Assembly: GCA_038317095.1 (NCBI GenBank)
Contig: JBBQBB010000009.1
Location: 1-64,000, forward strand
DNA length: 64,000 bases
DNA from: JAGXTF01 sp038317095
GTDB lineage: Bacteria > Bacteroidota > Bacteroidia > NS11-12g > UBA955
Direction of reading: 5' to 3'
Each line of letters starts with the position of its first letter. The first letter of the stretch is position 1. This document shows positions 26,915 to 36,113 of the stretch, in pieces. The translations under genes and the position numbers were made by a program. Below the pieces are notes generated by a model. The model searched no databases and was not told the origin of the DNA. It saw only the letters and a program-made list of their open reading frames with translations.

Positions 26915-28291
26915 ATGAATGAATATTTTCCTATGGTTATTAAAGTAAAACAGTTTTTCGCAACGGGCAAAACCTTGTCTGTTGAATTTCGTAAACAGCA
27001 ACTGCTAGGGTTAAAGCAGGCGATTTTGAAAAATGAGGAGAACATTTACCAAGCCTTATTTTCCGACTTAAAGAAAAGCAAAGAAGAGGCTTGGATTACC
27101 GAAATTGGTTTTGTTTTAAATGAAATAAACGTTGCACTGAAAAATTTAGATCACTGGGCAAAATCCAAGAAGGTGAGTACCAATTTAATCAACCTTCCAT
27201 CTTCTAGTTCAGTGCATTCCGAACCCATTGGTGCGGTTTTGGTTATCGCCCCTTGGAATTATCCTTTTCAATTGCTGTTTGCTCCGCTTGTAGGTGCCAT
27301 TGCGGCAGGTAATTGTTGTGTACTCAAGCCTAGTGAATTGGCTCCCCATACATCGGCCATAATGCATAAAATAATTGAGGCAGCTTTTCCGAAAGAGTAT
27401 GTTTTGTTGCTCGAAGGGGAAGGGCATGAGCTAATTCCAAATCTGATCCATGCGGATTTGGTAGATTGTGTTTTTTTTACCGGTAGTTCTAAAATTGGCA
27501 AGCTAGTTTACAACATGGCTGCCGAGCATTTGTTGCCCGTTACTTTAGAGTTGGGTGGCAAAAGTCCTTGTGTAATTGATGCAAGTGCAGATATAAAAAT
27601 TGCCGCCAAACGCATTGCCATTGCCAAATTTAGCAATTGTGGTCAAATGTGCGTAGCTCCAGATTATTTGCTGGTTCACAGCAGTGTAAAAGAGCTTTTT
27701 ATAAAAGAAATTATACATTGTATAAAATTATTTTTTGGTGAAAATGATTCCAACAATTATCAATATGGTAAAATTATCAATGAAAAACATTTCGACCGTT
27801 TGGCGGGCTTTTTGAAAAGTGGGAACGTTTTGCACGGCGGCAATACAAATAGAGAAACGCTGTATTTTGAACCCACGGTTTTGGATGCTGTAGATTTAAA
27901 TAGTGAACTGATGCAAGAAGAAATTTTTGGGCCAATACTCCCGATTATTTCTTATTTAGCGGATGAAGAAGCCATGTTATTGATTAAAAAACACCCAAAT
28001 CCTTTGGCTTTTTATATTTTTTCTGCTTTCAGTGAATCACAAAAAACATGGTTAAAAAATGTGCCATCTGGCGGGGCCTGCATTAACAATGCAAGTTGGC
28101 ATCTCACCAATCCCAATTTGCCTTTCGGCGGAAGGGGATTTAGCGGAATTGGCAAATACCATGGTCAATTTTCTTTTCAAACGTTCAGTCATTTTAAGGC
28201 CATATTAAAAACGCCCACTTGGTTCGATCCTGCTTTTAAATACCCACCATTTAAAGGAAAGTTGAAATGGTTTAAAAAAATATTGGGGTAA
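26915..28291 (+). CDS. Aldehyde dehydrogenase family protein
   Basis: A 458-residue class 3-like aldehyde dehydrogenase, NAD(P)-dependent. APWNYPFQLLFAPLVGA and KPSELAPHTSAIM form the coenzyme site, FFTGSSKIGK is the Gly-rich turn, Glu212 in LELGGKSP is the general base and Cys246 in NCGQMCVAPD is the nucleophile. QEEIFGPILPI and NLPFGGRGFSGIG close the active site. The C-terminal KWFKKILG tail is typical of the short membrane-associated class. It oxidises aldehydes to acids; the substrate cannot be read. It is apparently a single gene, 58 bp before the DUF218 gene. Confidence 0.93.
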   Translation: MNEYFPMVIKVKQFFATGKTLSVEFRKQQLLGLKQAILKNEENIYQALFSDLKKSKEEAWITEIGFVLNEINVALKNLDHWAKSKKVSTNLINLPSSSSVHSEPIGAVLVIAPWNYPFQLLFAPLVGAIAAGNCCVLKPSELAPHTSAIMHKIIEAAFPKEYVLLLEGEGHELIPNLIHADLVDCVFFTGSSKIGKLVYNMAAEHLLPVTLELGGKSPCVIDASADIKIAAKRIAIAKFSNCGQMCVAPDYLLVHSSVKELFIKEIIHCIKLFFGENDSNNYQYGKIINEKHFDRLAGFLKSGNVLHGGNTNRETLYFEPTVLDAVDLNSELMQEEIFGPILPIISYLADEEAMLLIKKHPNPLAFYIFSAFSESQKTWLKNVPSGGACINNASWHLTNPNLPFGGRGFSGIGKYHGQFSFQTFSHFKAILKTPTWFDPAFKYPPFKGKLKWFKKILG

Positions 28292-28349
28292 AAAAGAAAT
28301 TATTTCATTTGCTGAAATTTTTCTCTCATTTTTTCTGTAATTTGCATTT

Positions 28350-29111
28350 ATGTTTTTCTTCTTCTCAAAACTATTTACCATTCTCATACGTCCGCTATTT
28401 TGGATCGTAGTTTTAGGGGCTTGGTCGCTTTTTACCAAAAATACCAAAAGAAAGAAGAGACTTACGATTTTAGTAATTTGTCTGGCATTTTTTTGTTCCA
28501 ACAAAGTAATTGTGAATGAATTTTCCCTTTTGTATGAATCTAAGGTTGAAATATTGGATAGAAATCATCCGAGAACTGCTGTTGTTTTAGGGGGATTTGC
28601 AGAATACGATGGGGGCCGCAAACGTGTGCAAATGGCCATGGCAGCCGAAAGAATGTTCGAGGCTTACCGTTTGTATAAAAACCATACATTAGACACACTC
28701 ATCATAAGTGGCGGCGCGGCTAGTCTTACCAGCAATCAAAAGCCAGAAAGCCAATACATTCGGAAATATTTAATCGATTTGGGCATGGATTCAACGGTAA
28801 TTCTCATTGATACAGGTTCTAAAAATACCTTTGAAAACGCAGTCCAGACCAAAAAAATATTGGTTAGGCAAAATCATAAGGCTCCTGTTCTATTAATTAC
28901 CAGTGCAATGCATATGCCCAGGGCAAAAAGGGTGTTTTCAAAAGTTGGAATTTTAGCTCAACCATATCCTGTCAATTTTTTATCTGATTTGGGTCGTGGC
29001 TATGTTATAGGAGATTATCTTATGCCATCATCAGAAGCATTATACCATTTTGATGCTTTGATAAAAGAATGGGTGGGTTTGATAGTATATAAACTGACGG
29101 GTAAAGCCTAG
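28350..29111 (+). CDS. DUF218 (YdcF/ElyC-like) membrane protein
   Basis: A 253-residue protein with two N-terminal membrane helices (about residues 8-28 and 36-54) and a DUF218 domain: AVVLGGFAEYDGGRKRVQMAMAAERMF, TLIISGGAAS, DTGSKNTFENA and LLITSAMHMPRA. Relatives ElyC and SanA affect envelope integrity and peptidoglycan precursor lipid metabolism. The mature domain is probably extracytoplasmic. The gene converges on the MBOAT gene, and the two stop codons overlap (CTAG at 29108-29111), leaving no intergenic DNA. Confidence 0.88.
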   Translation: MFFFFSKLFTILIRPLFWIVVLGAWSLFTKNTKRKKRLTILVICLAFFCSNKVIVNEFSLLYESKVEILDRNHPRTAVVLGGFAEYDGGRKRVQMAMAAERMFEAYRLYKNHTLDTLIISGGAASLTSNQKPESQYIRKYLIDLGMDSTVILIDTGSKNTFENAVQTKKILVRQNHKAPVLLITSAMHMPRAKRVFSKVGILAQPYPVNFLSDLGRGYVIGDYLMPSSEALYHFDALIKEWVGLIVYKLTGKA

Positions 29112-30514
29112 AAATCCAAATAAATAAAGGGCAGGCTATCCATGCCAGTAATTTGGTAGGCCATAAAAATGGTAGCAACCAATAAAATCGACAATAACGG
29201 GGCAGGTAGTTTTTCAAACCAAGTTATCAAATCATCGTAAATAATTTGCAACACAAATTGAAATAGGAAAGAACCCAAAATAATGGCAAAAACCCATGGA
29301 TAATTTTGCATCCATTTTCCGAAAAAATGCAATTCGGGTTTGTTGAATATATAGGTCAACATGGCCACTCCTGATTGAATGCTATCCGCCTTAAAAAAGA
29401 TACCGCTTAAGGCCAAAAACAAAAAGGTTAGCACAAAAGACATGATGTGATATGGATAATTGGGAATTCGTTTTTTTAAACCCTCTCTTAAACGCACGGT
29501 CAAAATATCCCAACTTAAAGCTATGCCATGCAGCATGCCCCAAAAGGTATAATGCAGCTTGGTGCCATGCCAAAAACCACTGACAATAAACGTAATCATT
29601 ACTGCCAAAACCGTACCGTATTGTTTGAGTCTGCGAAACGAAAAAGCGAGTGGAAAATACAAATATTCATTCAACCATTTAGACAAACTCATATGCCAAC
29701 GTCGCCAATATTCTGAGATGTTCTGAGAAACATAGGGGAAATTAAAATTGGCAACAATATCAATACCCAACAACAAAGAAATACCGATAATAAAATCTGT
29801 ATAACCGCTAAAATCGAAGTAAACCACTAGGGCTTGCCCAAATGTAGCCATTAGATTTTCTATACCTGTAAACAAGTGTGAGTTGTCGAAAACCCGATTC
29901 ACAAAATTGATTGCCAAATAATTGGCCAATATATATTTTTTTACAATTCCGGAAATAAGGAAAAAAATCGCTGCTCCTGTTTTAACATTCGATGCGTTAA
30001 ATGGTTTTTTTATTTGGGGTAAAAAGTCGCGCGCAGGTTGAATAGGCCCAACCAAAATGAGGGGAAAATAACTCAAAAATAACAAATATTCGCTAAAATT
30101 ATGTTCGGGCTCATCTATCATTTCCCTTTGCACATCCAGCACATATCCAATGCTGCGAAAAATAAAAAAGGAAACGCCTACAACCCGCGGCCATCCTTTT
30201 AAATCCGAGAATGAGAACCAATCTGAAAAATGGTTCCAAGTAAGCAAAATGCCCAAATCAATAACCAATGACAAAATCAGAAAAACCCGTTTATTAACTT
30301 CAGATTTCGATTTATAAATGCTTTTGGCAACGATAAAATCTGAAAATGCAACGAGAATTAAAATAAAAATTCCTGTTCCACTCAAGAAATAATAGAAACC
30401 AAGACTGGCGGCAAGTAGCAACCATTTCCTCGCACTTAGATTTGAAGAAAAAAAATAATAGAAAATGTAAAAAATGGAAAAAGAAACGATAAAAAGCGAT
30501 GAATTAAATTGCAT
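29108..30514 (-). CDS. MBOAT-family O-acyltransferase
   Basis: A 468-residue polytopic protein with about ten hydrophobic segments. The MBOAT core has PLILVGPIQPARDF, SGYTDFIIGISLLLGI, EYWRRWHMSLSKWL, SGFWHGTKLHY with catalytic-type His316, and WGMLHG with His329, as in AlgI, PatA and DltB. It should transfer an acyl group across the membrane to an envelope polymer. It is the last gene of an operon with an adenylating ligase, carrier protein and two SGNH proteins, which supply the donor and the extracytoplasmic transferase steps. It is 468 residues, closer to AlgI than to the shorter DltB. Confidence 0.93.
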   Translation of the reverse strand: MQFNSSLFIVSFSIFYIFYYFFSSNLSARKWLLLAASLGFYYFLSGTGIFILILVAFSDFIVAKSIYKSKSEVNKRVFLILSLVIDLGILLTWNHFSDWFSFSDLKGWPRVVGVSFFIFRSIGYVLDVQREMIDEPEHNFSEYLLFLSYFPLILVGPIQPARDFLPQIKKPFNASNVKTGAAIFFLISGIVKKYILANYLAINFVNRVFDNSHLFTGIENLMATFGQALVVYFDFSGYTDFIIGISLLLGIDIVANFNFPYVSQNISEYWRRWHMSLSKWLNEYLYFPLAFSFRRLKQYGTVLAVMITFIVSGFWHGTKLHYTFWGMLHGIALSWDILTVRLREGLKKRIPNYPYHIMSFVLTFLFLALSGIFFKADSIQSGVAMLTYIFNKPELHFFGKWMQNYPWVFAIILGSFLFQFVLQIIYDDLITWFEKLPAPLLSILLVATIFMAYQITGMDSLPFIYLDF

Positions 30515-30515
30515 T

Positions 30516-32306
30516 TTATTTTACTCGTAATACTTGACCTATTCTTAAACTGGTGCCTCGCATATTATTTAATCTCTGCAACGCTGTTGTGCTGGTGTTA
30601 TATTTACGGGCTAAACCAAACAAAGTTTCCCCGCTTTTAACTTTGTGGTAAATGGGTTTTGGAACAACAACCGCAGGCCGTTGAACAGACGGTTTGGCTG
30701 GTAGCACTTGCGGTTTGGGTTGCACTTGCGGTTTGGGCGCAGGCGGTATTGTTTGTTTTTTAACCGTATCTTTAGGTACATTGGTTATTGGGGTAACCGG
30801 ATTTTGGGGTATAGCAATTGCCACTTTATAAGGCGCATATACTTTCAACAATTGACCAATCCATAAATAATTATTTCGCAATCGATTCCAAACTTTAATT
30901 TGGTATGCGGTAACGCCGTAATAATTGGCTACGCTAAAGATGGTTTGGCCGCGCACTACCCTATGATAAATCCATTTGTATTGGACGGTAGTAGCCACTT
31001 GGTTTTTCAATGCTGCAGAATCTACGGGTGGGTGCGCCAGTGAATCTATGTTGTAAACCAATTTTTGGGTAGTGTCATTTGCCAATAACCATTCGTATGT
31101 TTTTTCATAGGCTTCTGCAATTAATTGGCCTTTAAGTTTATACCCTTGACCTGAAAGATGCACCAAATCGCGGTTTGAGAGCATGGAGCTGTTCCATTTT
31201 AACATCGAATACCGGCCTCCTGCAATCCAATACCAATCATAAAATGCTGTATTGTTTGCTTTGCTAAATGATGCAATAAGGTCCGAATAAACCGCACATT
31301 CTGGCAAGCTATATCCACCCCTATAAATATCTTGAGAACAACTAAAAATGATGGTTATTTCCTTATTGTATCTGCGCAAAATATCAACCATTTTAGACAT
31401 ATTGCTGGTAAATTCTGTTTGATTCAATCCACCACGGTAGAAATCGTTGGCTCCGACATCAATAATTACCGCATCCGGTGCTATATAATGCAATTGTTCT
31501 TCTAGTAAATTTTCACGCAACAACGAATAAAATCCAGCTCCATTGATGCCAACACTGTGGAATAAAACCCCTTTGTCTACTGGGTTTTCAATGCTAATGC
31601 CATAAATTTCAAATTCACTTTGCGCCGAATCGGTTTGTTGCAAGTAAAATGACATCTCATTTTCGCCCTCTTCCAATGTTACGTCTACAACATTTACTGG
31701 CGCTGGTCCTTCTTTTTGCGCATCATAAACATCCACATTGATTTCTTGTCGGGCTGTTTTTATACGCAAATCATAACTGCTTGCATTGCGTTTACAAAAT
31801 ATTCTAAGTTTTCTAAATTCTGGTTTAATTGTATTTCTAAAATGCAAACGAAACGACGCATTTTTATCATACGTTTTACTTGTAATACCGCTAGCGCCCA
31901 AACTCAAAGGAGGTAAAGCTTCTATGTTTTTGGCATAAATCCAACGGCCTGTATGGTCGGTAAAATAATCCACCGCAGCATGCGTGTGTCCGGTAGAGTA
32001 GGGAAAAACCATGCCTCGGCCGCCATAGCCAAACGTTTGTTGTAACTGCTCCCTAACCTCCCCCGTGAATCCATCCGCTTGAACATGTGAATCGCCAATA
32101 TGCAATATGGTAACGCGTTTTTTATATGCATTTTGCAACTTTTTAAAAAACGGTTCAACGGCAGATCGGTTGTAAAACTGAATGCTGTTTAATTCTGGAT
32201 GTAAAAAGCTATAATTGTAATAATTGTTTGCGGGCCAAAAAGGAAACGCAGGCGCAGGGTCGCGCAGGGTAGGTGCTGCAAACAATGCAAATGCGCCCAG
32301 TGCCAA
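30516..32306 (-). CDS. SGNH/GDSL hydrolase with two LysM domains
   Basis: A 596-residue exported protein. A hydrophobic N-terminus leads into an SGNH domain with Ser73 in LHIGDSHVQADG, the block-III Asn in DVGANDF and DLVHLSGQGY for the Asp-x-x-His. A Pro/Gln-rich linker separates two LysM modules: residues about 450-495 (VVRGQTIFSVANYYGV) and 550-596 (VKSGETLFGLARKYNT). LysM implies peptidoglycan binding, so it may add or remove acyl esters on the wall. No ATG exists: the frame begins at TTG 32306, but an in-frame IKHFTSI lies just upstream, hinting at a non-standard ATA start near 32324. Operon member between the second SGNH gene and the MBOAT gene. Confidence 0.88.
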   Translation of the reverse strand: MALGAFALFAAPTLRDPAPAFPFWPANNYYNYSFLHPELNSIQFYNRSAVEPFFKKLQNAYKKRVTILHIGDSHVQADGFTGEVREQLQQTFGYGGRGMVFPYSTGHTHAAVDYFTDHTGRWIYAKNIEALPPLSLGASGITSKTYDKNASFRLHFRNTIKPEFRKLRIFCKRNASSYDLRIKTARQEINVDVYDAQKEGPAPVNVVDVTLEEGENEMSFYLQQTDSAQSEFEIYGISIENPVDKGVLFHSVGINGAGFYSLLRENLLEEQLHYIAPDAVIIDVGANDFYRGGLNQTEFTSNMSKMVDILRRYNKEITIIFSCSQDIYRGGYSLPECAVYSDLIASFSKANNTAFYDWYWIAGGRYSMLKWNSSMLSNRDLVHLSGQGYKLKGQLIAEAYEKTYEWLLANDTTQKLVYNIDSLAHPPVDSAALKNQVATTVQYKWIYHRVVRGQTIFSVANYYGVTAYQIKVWNRLRNNYLWIGQLLKVYAPYKVAIAIPQNPVTPITNVPKDTVKKQTIPPAPKPQVQPKPQVLPAKPSVQRPAVVVPKPIYHKVKSGETLFGLARKYNTSTTALQRLNNMRGTSLRIGQVLRVK

Positions 32307-32323
32307 TATGGATGTAAAATGTT

Positions 32324-33721
32324 TTATTGTATTTTATTTAAAAGGTTTTCTACCTGCATTTCATTTTTAATTTCTCCATACATAGCTTTTGCAAATTTCA
32401 TTTGGCCGGCTGCAGATAAATGGCCATCTAAGTTTGCATAACCTCTTTTAACCCATGCAAGAATACCGCCATCTTTTACCATCAACGCTTGCATGTCAAA
32501 AAAAGCACAACCTGTATTTTCTGCAGCTTTTCTCAATGCCTCAGCTAAAACGGTCACACCAGGGTAACTAAACGCTTGATCATTGGAAACAAAGCCCATA
32601 TCGCCAGGCGAGATTACCAAAAATGAGGCATTGGGTAAAAGTCTGCGGTAACGGCTGAACATGCTTTCAAACTCTTTACGGAAATACTCAATGTTTTGAT
32701 TTGCTTTAATATAGGGAACCATATTGTTGCCAAAATGAAACACAACCAAGTGAGTGTTCAATTGCCTAGCTTGAGATTGAATAATATTGTCAGATATATA
32801 CTGCAAGCCGTCGCCAGAATGGCCGCGAATGCCGCAATTGTCTACTTGAATTCCACCATTGCCTTCAAGTAAATAGCCGTAATAATTGGTTGCTGAGGGA
32901 ACCTGAATTTGTACAATGCCGTAGAGTGGTTTTGAAGACAAAAGTACTTTTTCGGCTGTATTTGTAGGTTGGATGGAGATTTTGCGCTGCTCAGAATCTT
33001 TTCCATTCAAACTTACTTTGCCGCCTTTACTATTACCATATAGCAACCACAACGATTGATACTTTTGACTTGGAGAAATCCAAATGCCTGTGTTTGCTTT
33101 AAAATTGCTGTCGTTTACGTTTAGCTTAAAAACTTTGCCCGCAAATCCAAATCCTTTTGGTGTTTTATTTACAAAACAATTGAGTTTAAACCAAGAGTTT
33201 CCAGGTTTAAGCTCAATCGTACGATAGCTCGCAACATCACTGAATGGAACATAACCGAGTCCACTTCCGCCAAAATCTGCTTGCATCAATGTTCTTAAAT
33301 CTTGCGTAATTCTGTCACCTTCTATCTGCGAATCGCCGTAGTACCAAATATGCACAGTAGAGTCTTGTCGATGATCTAATGCATGAAAAAAATTAGACAA
33401 CGCGCTTTTGTGTGGCGTTACTAAAAAATTTTCTAAAAAATTAACTTTTGATTTTAGTGTATCGATGGCTAGTTTTTCTGCAACAGATAAGCTGTCATAA
33501 TTGCGCTGTTTTTTAATTTGCAATTTGGGTCTAGCTGCCGATTTAATAGCTGTACTGGGAAACCAAGTGTTTGTAATTTCTGATTGGGCTGGAAATTGCA
33601 AACCCATTTTTTTTAATTTAGCAGAAAGTGTTGGATTGGAAAATGCAAAAACAACGGCACCCGTTAAGCCCACAGTAAGTAGAACTGTTAAAATAGGTTT
33701 GTTGTTTTTTATGTTTGGCAA
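32324..33721 (-). CDS. SGNH/GDSL-like hydrolase or acyltransferase, membrane-anchored
   Basis: A 465-residue protein with one N-terminal hydrophobic helix (residues 8-28) and an SGNH-like fold: nucleophile Ser131 in WYYGDSQIEGD, VVFHFGNNM as block III and YANLDGHLSAAGQ with the Asp-x-His pair near the end. This is the architecture of AlgJ, PatB and DltD-like partners of MBOAT proteins. It starts 1 bp after the acyl carrier protein stop, so it is translated with the cassette. Likely role: periplasmic transfer or removal of the acyl group delivered by the MBOAT protein (inference). Confidence 0.85.
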   Translation of the reverse strand: MPNIKNNKPILTVLLTVGLTGAVVFAFSNPTLSAKLKKMGLQFPAQSEITNTWFPSTAIKSAARPKLQIKKQRNYDSLSVAEKLAIDTLKSKVNFLENFLVTPHKSALSNFFHALDHRQDSTVHIWYYGDSQIEGDRITQDLRTLMQADFGGSGLGYVPFSDVASYRTIELKPGNSWFKLNCFVNKTPKGFGFAGKVFKLNVNDSNFKANTGIWISPSQKYQSLWLLYGNSKGGKVSLNGKDSEQRKISIQPTNTAEKVLLSSKPLYGIVQIQVPSATNYYGYLLEGNGGIQVDNCGIRGHSGDGLQYISDNIIQSQARQLNTHLVVFHFGNNMVPYIKANQNIEYFRKEFESMFSRYRRLLPNASFLVISPGDMGFVSNDQAFSYPGVTVLAEALRKAAENTGCAFFDMQALMVKDGGILAWVKRGYANLDGHLSAAGQMKFAKAMYGEIKNEMQVENLLNKIQ

Positions 33722-33722
33722 A

Positions 33723-33968
33723 TTAAGATTGGGTTTTTATTTGTATTAAATCTACAAGGTCGCCAACATTTTTTAATGTAACCAATTCCTTTAACTTAAA
33801 TTTGATTTGAAAAACGCTTTCAACCTCGGCAATCATGCTGAGGTGTGTAAGTGAATCCCATTTTGGCACCATATCCGCATTGAGATCTCTGTGTATCAGA
33901 ATTTCGGGTTGGTTGAATATTCTTGCAAATAGAATTTGCAAGTTTTTACTAATTTCTGGACTGTCCAT
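33723..33968 (-). CDS. Acyl/aminoacyl carrier protein
   Basis: An 81-residue carrier protein with the phosphopantetheine site Ser39 in KWDSLTHLSMI, framed by the usual acidic helices (AEVESVFQIKF). Length and motif fit both acyl carrier proteins of polysaccharide clusters and DltC-type carriers. It lies one base from the GNAT gene on one side and one base from the SGNH gene on the other, directly in the operon of an adenylating ligase, so it most likely receives the acyl or aminoacyl group from that ligase. This is not the fatty-acid AcpP, whose usual neighbours are absent. Confidence 0.92.
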   Translation of the reverse strand: MDSPEISKNLQILFARIFNQPEILIHRDLNADMVPKWDSLTHLSMIAEVESVFQIKFKLKELVTLKNVGDLVDLIQIKTQS

Positions 33969-33969
33969 A

Positions 33970-34620
33970 TTACATAATGCGTTTCAGCGCAATTCTTGTT
34001 TTGCTAGGAAGCAAAGTTAGAACAACATCGTCTGCGGCAGTATTTTTTGCGTCTTCTAAAAATCCACATTTTGTGTATGAGTGTAGCGCTTTTTCGTTGT
34101 TTTCCATTAAATGGATCTCTGCATAGGTGGATACAATGTCTTCTGATGGGTAATTCGCAACAACAAAATCTATCAGTTGGCCTATGATACCTTGACCTCT
34201 AAAGTCAGGCGCTGTATATATATTCTCCAATTGAAGTGCGCCATGGCTCCGAGGAATTTGAACCATTGCCACGGATTCCAATTGGGATTTAGATTTCTGC
34301 CATTTATCGCCCAAAAAATATGACATAGCCTGCGCTTTTAAAATTCCTGAACCTAAGCCATTTAGTCCTTCAATCCATGCACTTAAACAGGCCGCCTGCT
34401 TATTTGCATACTCAGCTATATAAAAATGTGCCAAACACCATTCTTGGCCTTCCAATTCTTCATCTAAAATGTTAGATATCAGTTGTTCCACTTCCAATTC
34501 AGTAATATTAAATATCCGACTATAGGATAGTACTTCGGTTCCAGATTTTTCAGCTTCAATAATAGCATTGATAATAAAAGGGATATCCTCCGTATTGGCT
34601 TTTCTAAAATGGATATTCAT
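33970..34620 (-). CDS. GNAT-family N-acetyltransferase
   Basis: A 216-residue GNAT enzyme. The acetyl-CoA loop is in ENIYTAPDFRGQGIIGQLIDFVV, a classical Arg-Gly-Gln-Gly-x-x-Gly/Arg-type motif A, and a C-terminal ALHSYTKCGF matches motif B. It overlaps the ligase gene by 4 bp (ATGA) and ends 1 bp before the carrier gene. In the cassette it could N-acetylate the carrier-bound amino acid or modify the acceptor; the substrate is not readable. DltABCD operons have no such enzyme, which sets this set apart. Confidence 0.9.
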   Translation of the reverse strand: MNIHFRKANTEDIPFIINAIIEAEKSGTEVLSYSRIFNITELEVEQLISNILDEELEGQEWCLAHFYIAEYANKQAACLSAWIEGLNGLGSGILKAQAMSYFLGDKWQKSKSQLESVAMVQIPRSHGALQLENIYTAPDFRGQGIIGQLIDFVVANYPSEDIVSTYAEIHLMENNEKALHSYTKCGFLEDAKNTAADDVVLTLLPSKTRIALKRIM

Positions 34621-36113
34621 AGTTTTGAAAAAGCATATTTACGCAATTCTTTTTTATCCGTTTTTCCGTTGCTATTGAGAGGAAATTCGGCAATGGAAAG
34701 CACCAAATTTGGCGACATATAACCAGGCAGCCTAGAAGCAATTTCACCTTTTATGATTTCTGGATCTGCTGTAAGATTTTGAATAAATAAAGCCAACATC
34801 CAATTTTCTGCAGCGTCCTGAAAACCAATTGCAATGCTGGTATGAGCAGGTAAAATATGCGATGCCGCCAATTCGATTTCGGCCAATTCTATCCTAAATC
34901 CTTGAATTTTTACTTGGTCATCACTTCGGCCCACATAAAATATTTCCTGCAATTCATTTTGCATCACCAAATCTCCAGTTCTATAATATCGCTTGTTTTC
35001 ATGGATAAAAAAGCTTTTGGAATTTTGCAATTCGTTGTTCAAATAACCCGTTGTAACTTGTTCTCCCGCTATGCAAAGCTCCGCTTCCAATCCAGCAGTT
35101 TCAATTTTTTGCTTCTCTTTAAACAATGCTACTTTTACTTCGTGCATGGGCTTGCCTATGCCCACAATTCCATTTAAGCTATTCAATTCAGGGTTTTTAG
35201 CATCAATGGTTTGGGTTGTGCAGTAAATGGTAGCTTCAGTTGGCCCATATACATTGTCTATGCGCGCATTGGGAATACATTTGCTCCATGCTGCAACCAA
35301 ATTGAATTTTAGGGCTTCGCCACAAAACTGAGAGTACTTTAACGAGGGCAATTCGATGTCATCAAAATAAGGCTTTAATAGGTTAATGGCACTCGGTACC
35401 ATTAAGCAAAAGGTTATTTCATGGCTTTCTAGCGTATGGTATAAGCCCAAAGTTTTGATCATGCCACTAGGCAAAGTATAAAAAGAAGCTCCAAGTGTCA
35501 ATGGGATTGCAAAGCACATTACAGAAAGATCGAAAGTAAGCTCGAACATTTGCAAAAAACGATCGGTAGAATCTAATTTGTACCCAATTTGGTTAAAACC
35601 GTTTATGAAACATTGAAGATTTGCAAAAGAAATAGGAACACCTTTGGGTTTTCCGGTAGTTCCTGAAGTAAACAAAATATAAGCATTTTTGTTTTCATCA
35701 GGGTAGGTGTTAAATGGCGCTGCAGGAGGAAGATCTGAACAATTTACCCAAGTTATAGGTGTAAATTCGCTGCTTTTCGATTCCATTTCATTTGACCCTT
35801 CGGCACAAAATACATGCGTAATTTCCGACTCTTCAAAAATTGATTTTAACCTTTCTGAAGGGTAGGACGCGTCAATTGGCACATAGGCTTTTCCAGACAA
35901 CCAAGTTGCAATTATTGCCGCGTAAGTGGAAATGTGGTTTTGGGTAACAATGCCAATGGTTGTGCTGCCTGTTCTGAGTATTTTAGCTTGGATGCTTCCA
36001 ACCAGTTTGCCAAAATCACGGTAATTTTTTTTAGATTCATTGATAATACAAGCAATATTATCGCCTCCATGGATTAGGTTTTGAAGAATTAATTCTGGGA
36101 ATTGAATGTTCAT
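34617..36113 (-). CDS. AMP-binding adenylation enzyme (DltA/amino-acid adenylation-like)
   Basis: A 498-residue adenylating enzyme close in size to DltA. Core motifs are intact: AYILFTSGTTGKPKGVPISF (A3), DNVYGPTEATIY (A5), YYRTGDLV (A7), GRSDDQVKIQGFRIELAEIE (A8) and NSNGKTDKKEL carrying the A10 lysine. It should activate a carboxylate as the adenylate and load it on the neighbouring carrier protein. Which acid is used cannot be told by eye; DltA-like D-alanine or another amino acid is the leading idea. It overlaps gatB by 4 bp upstream and the GNAT gene by 4 bp downstream, so it is translationally coupled to both. Confidence 0.9.
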   Translation of the reverse strand: MNIQFPELILQNLIHGGDNIACIINESKKNYRDFGKLVGSIQAKILRTGSTTIGIVTQNHISTYAAIIATWLSGKAYVPIDASYPSERLKSIFEESEITHVFCAEGSNEMESKSSEFTPITWVNCSDLPPAAPFNTYPDENKNAYILFTSGTTGKPKGVPISFANLQCFINGFNQIGYKLDSTDRFLQMFELTFDLSVMCFAIPLTLGASFYTLPSGMIKTLGLYHTLESHEITFCLMVPSAINLLKPYFDDIELPSLKYSQFCGEALKFNLVAAWSKCIPNARIDNVYGPTEATIYCTTQTIDAKNPELNSLNGIVGIGKPMHEVKVALFKEKQKIETAGLEAELCIAGEQVTTGYLNNELQNSKSFFIHENKRYYRTGDLVMQNELQEIFYVGRSDDQVKIQGFRIELAEIELAASHILPAHTSIAIGFQDAAENWMLALFIQNLTADPEIIKGEIASRLPGYMSPNLVLSIAEFPLNSNGKTDKKELRKYAFSKL

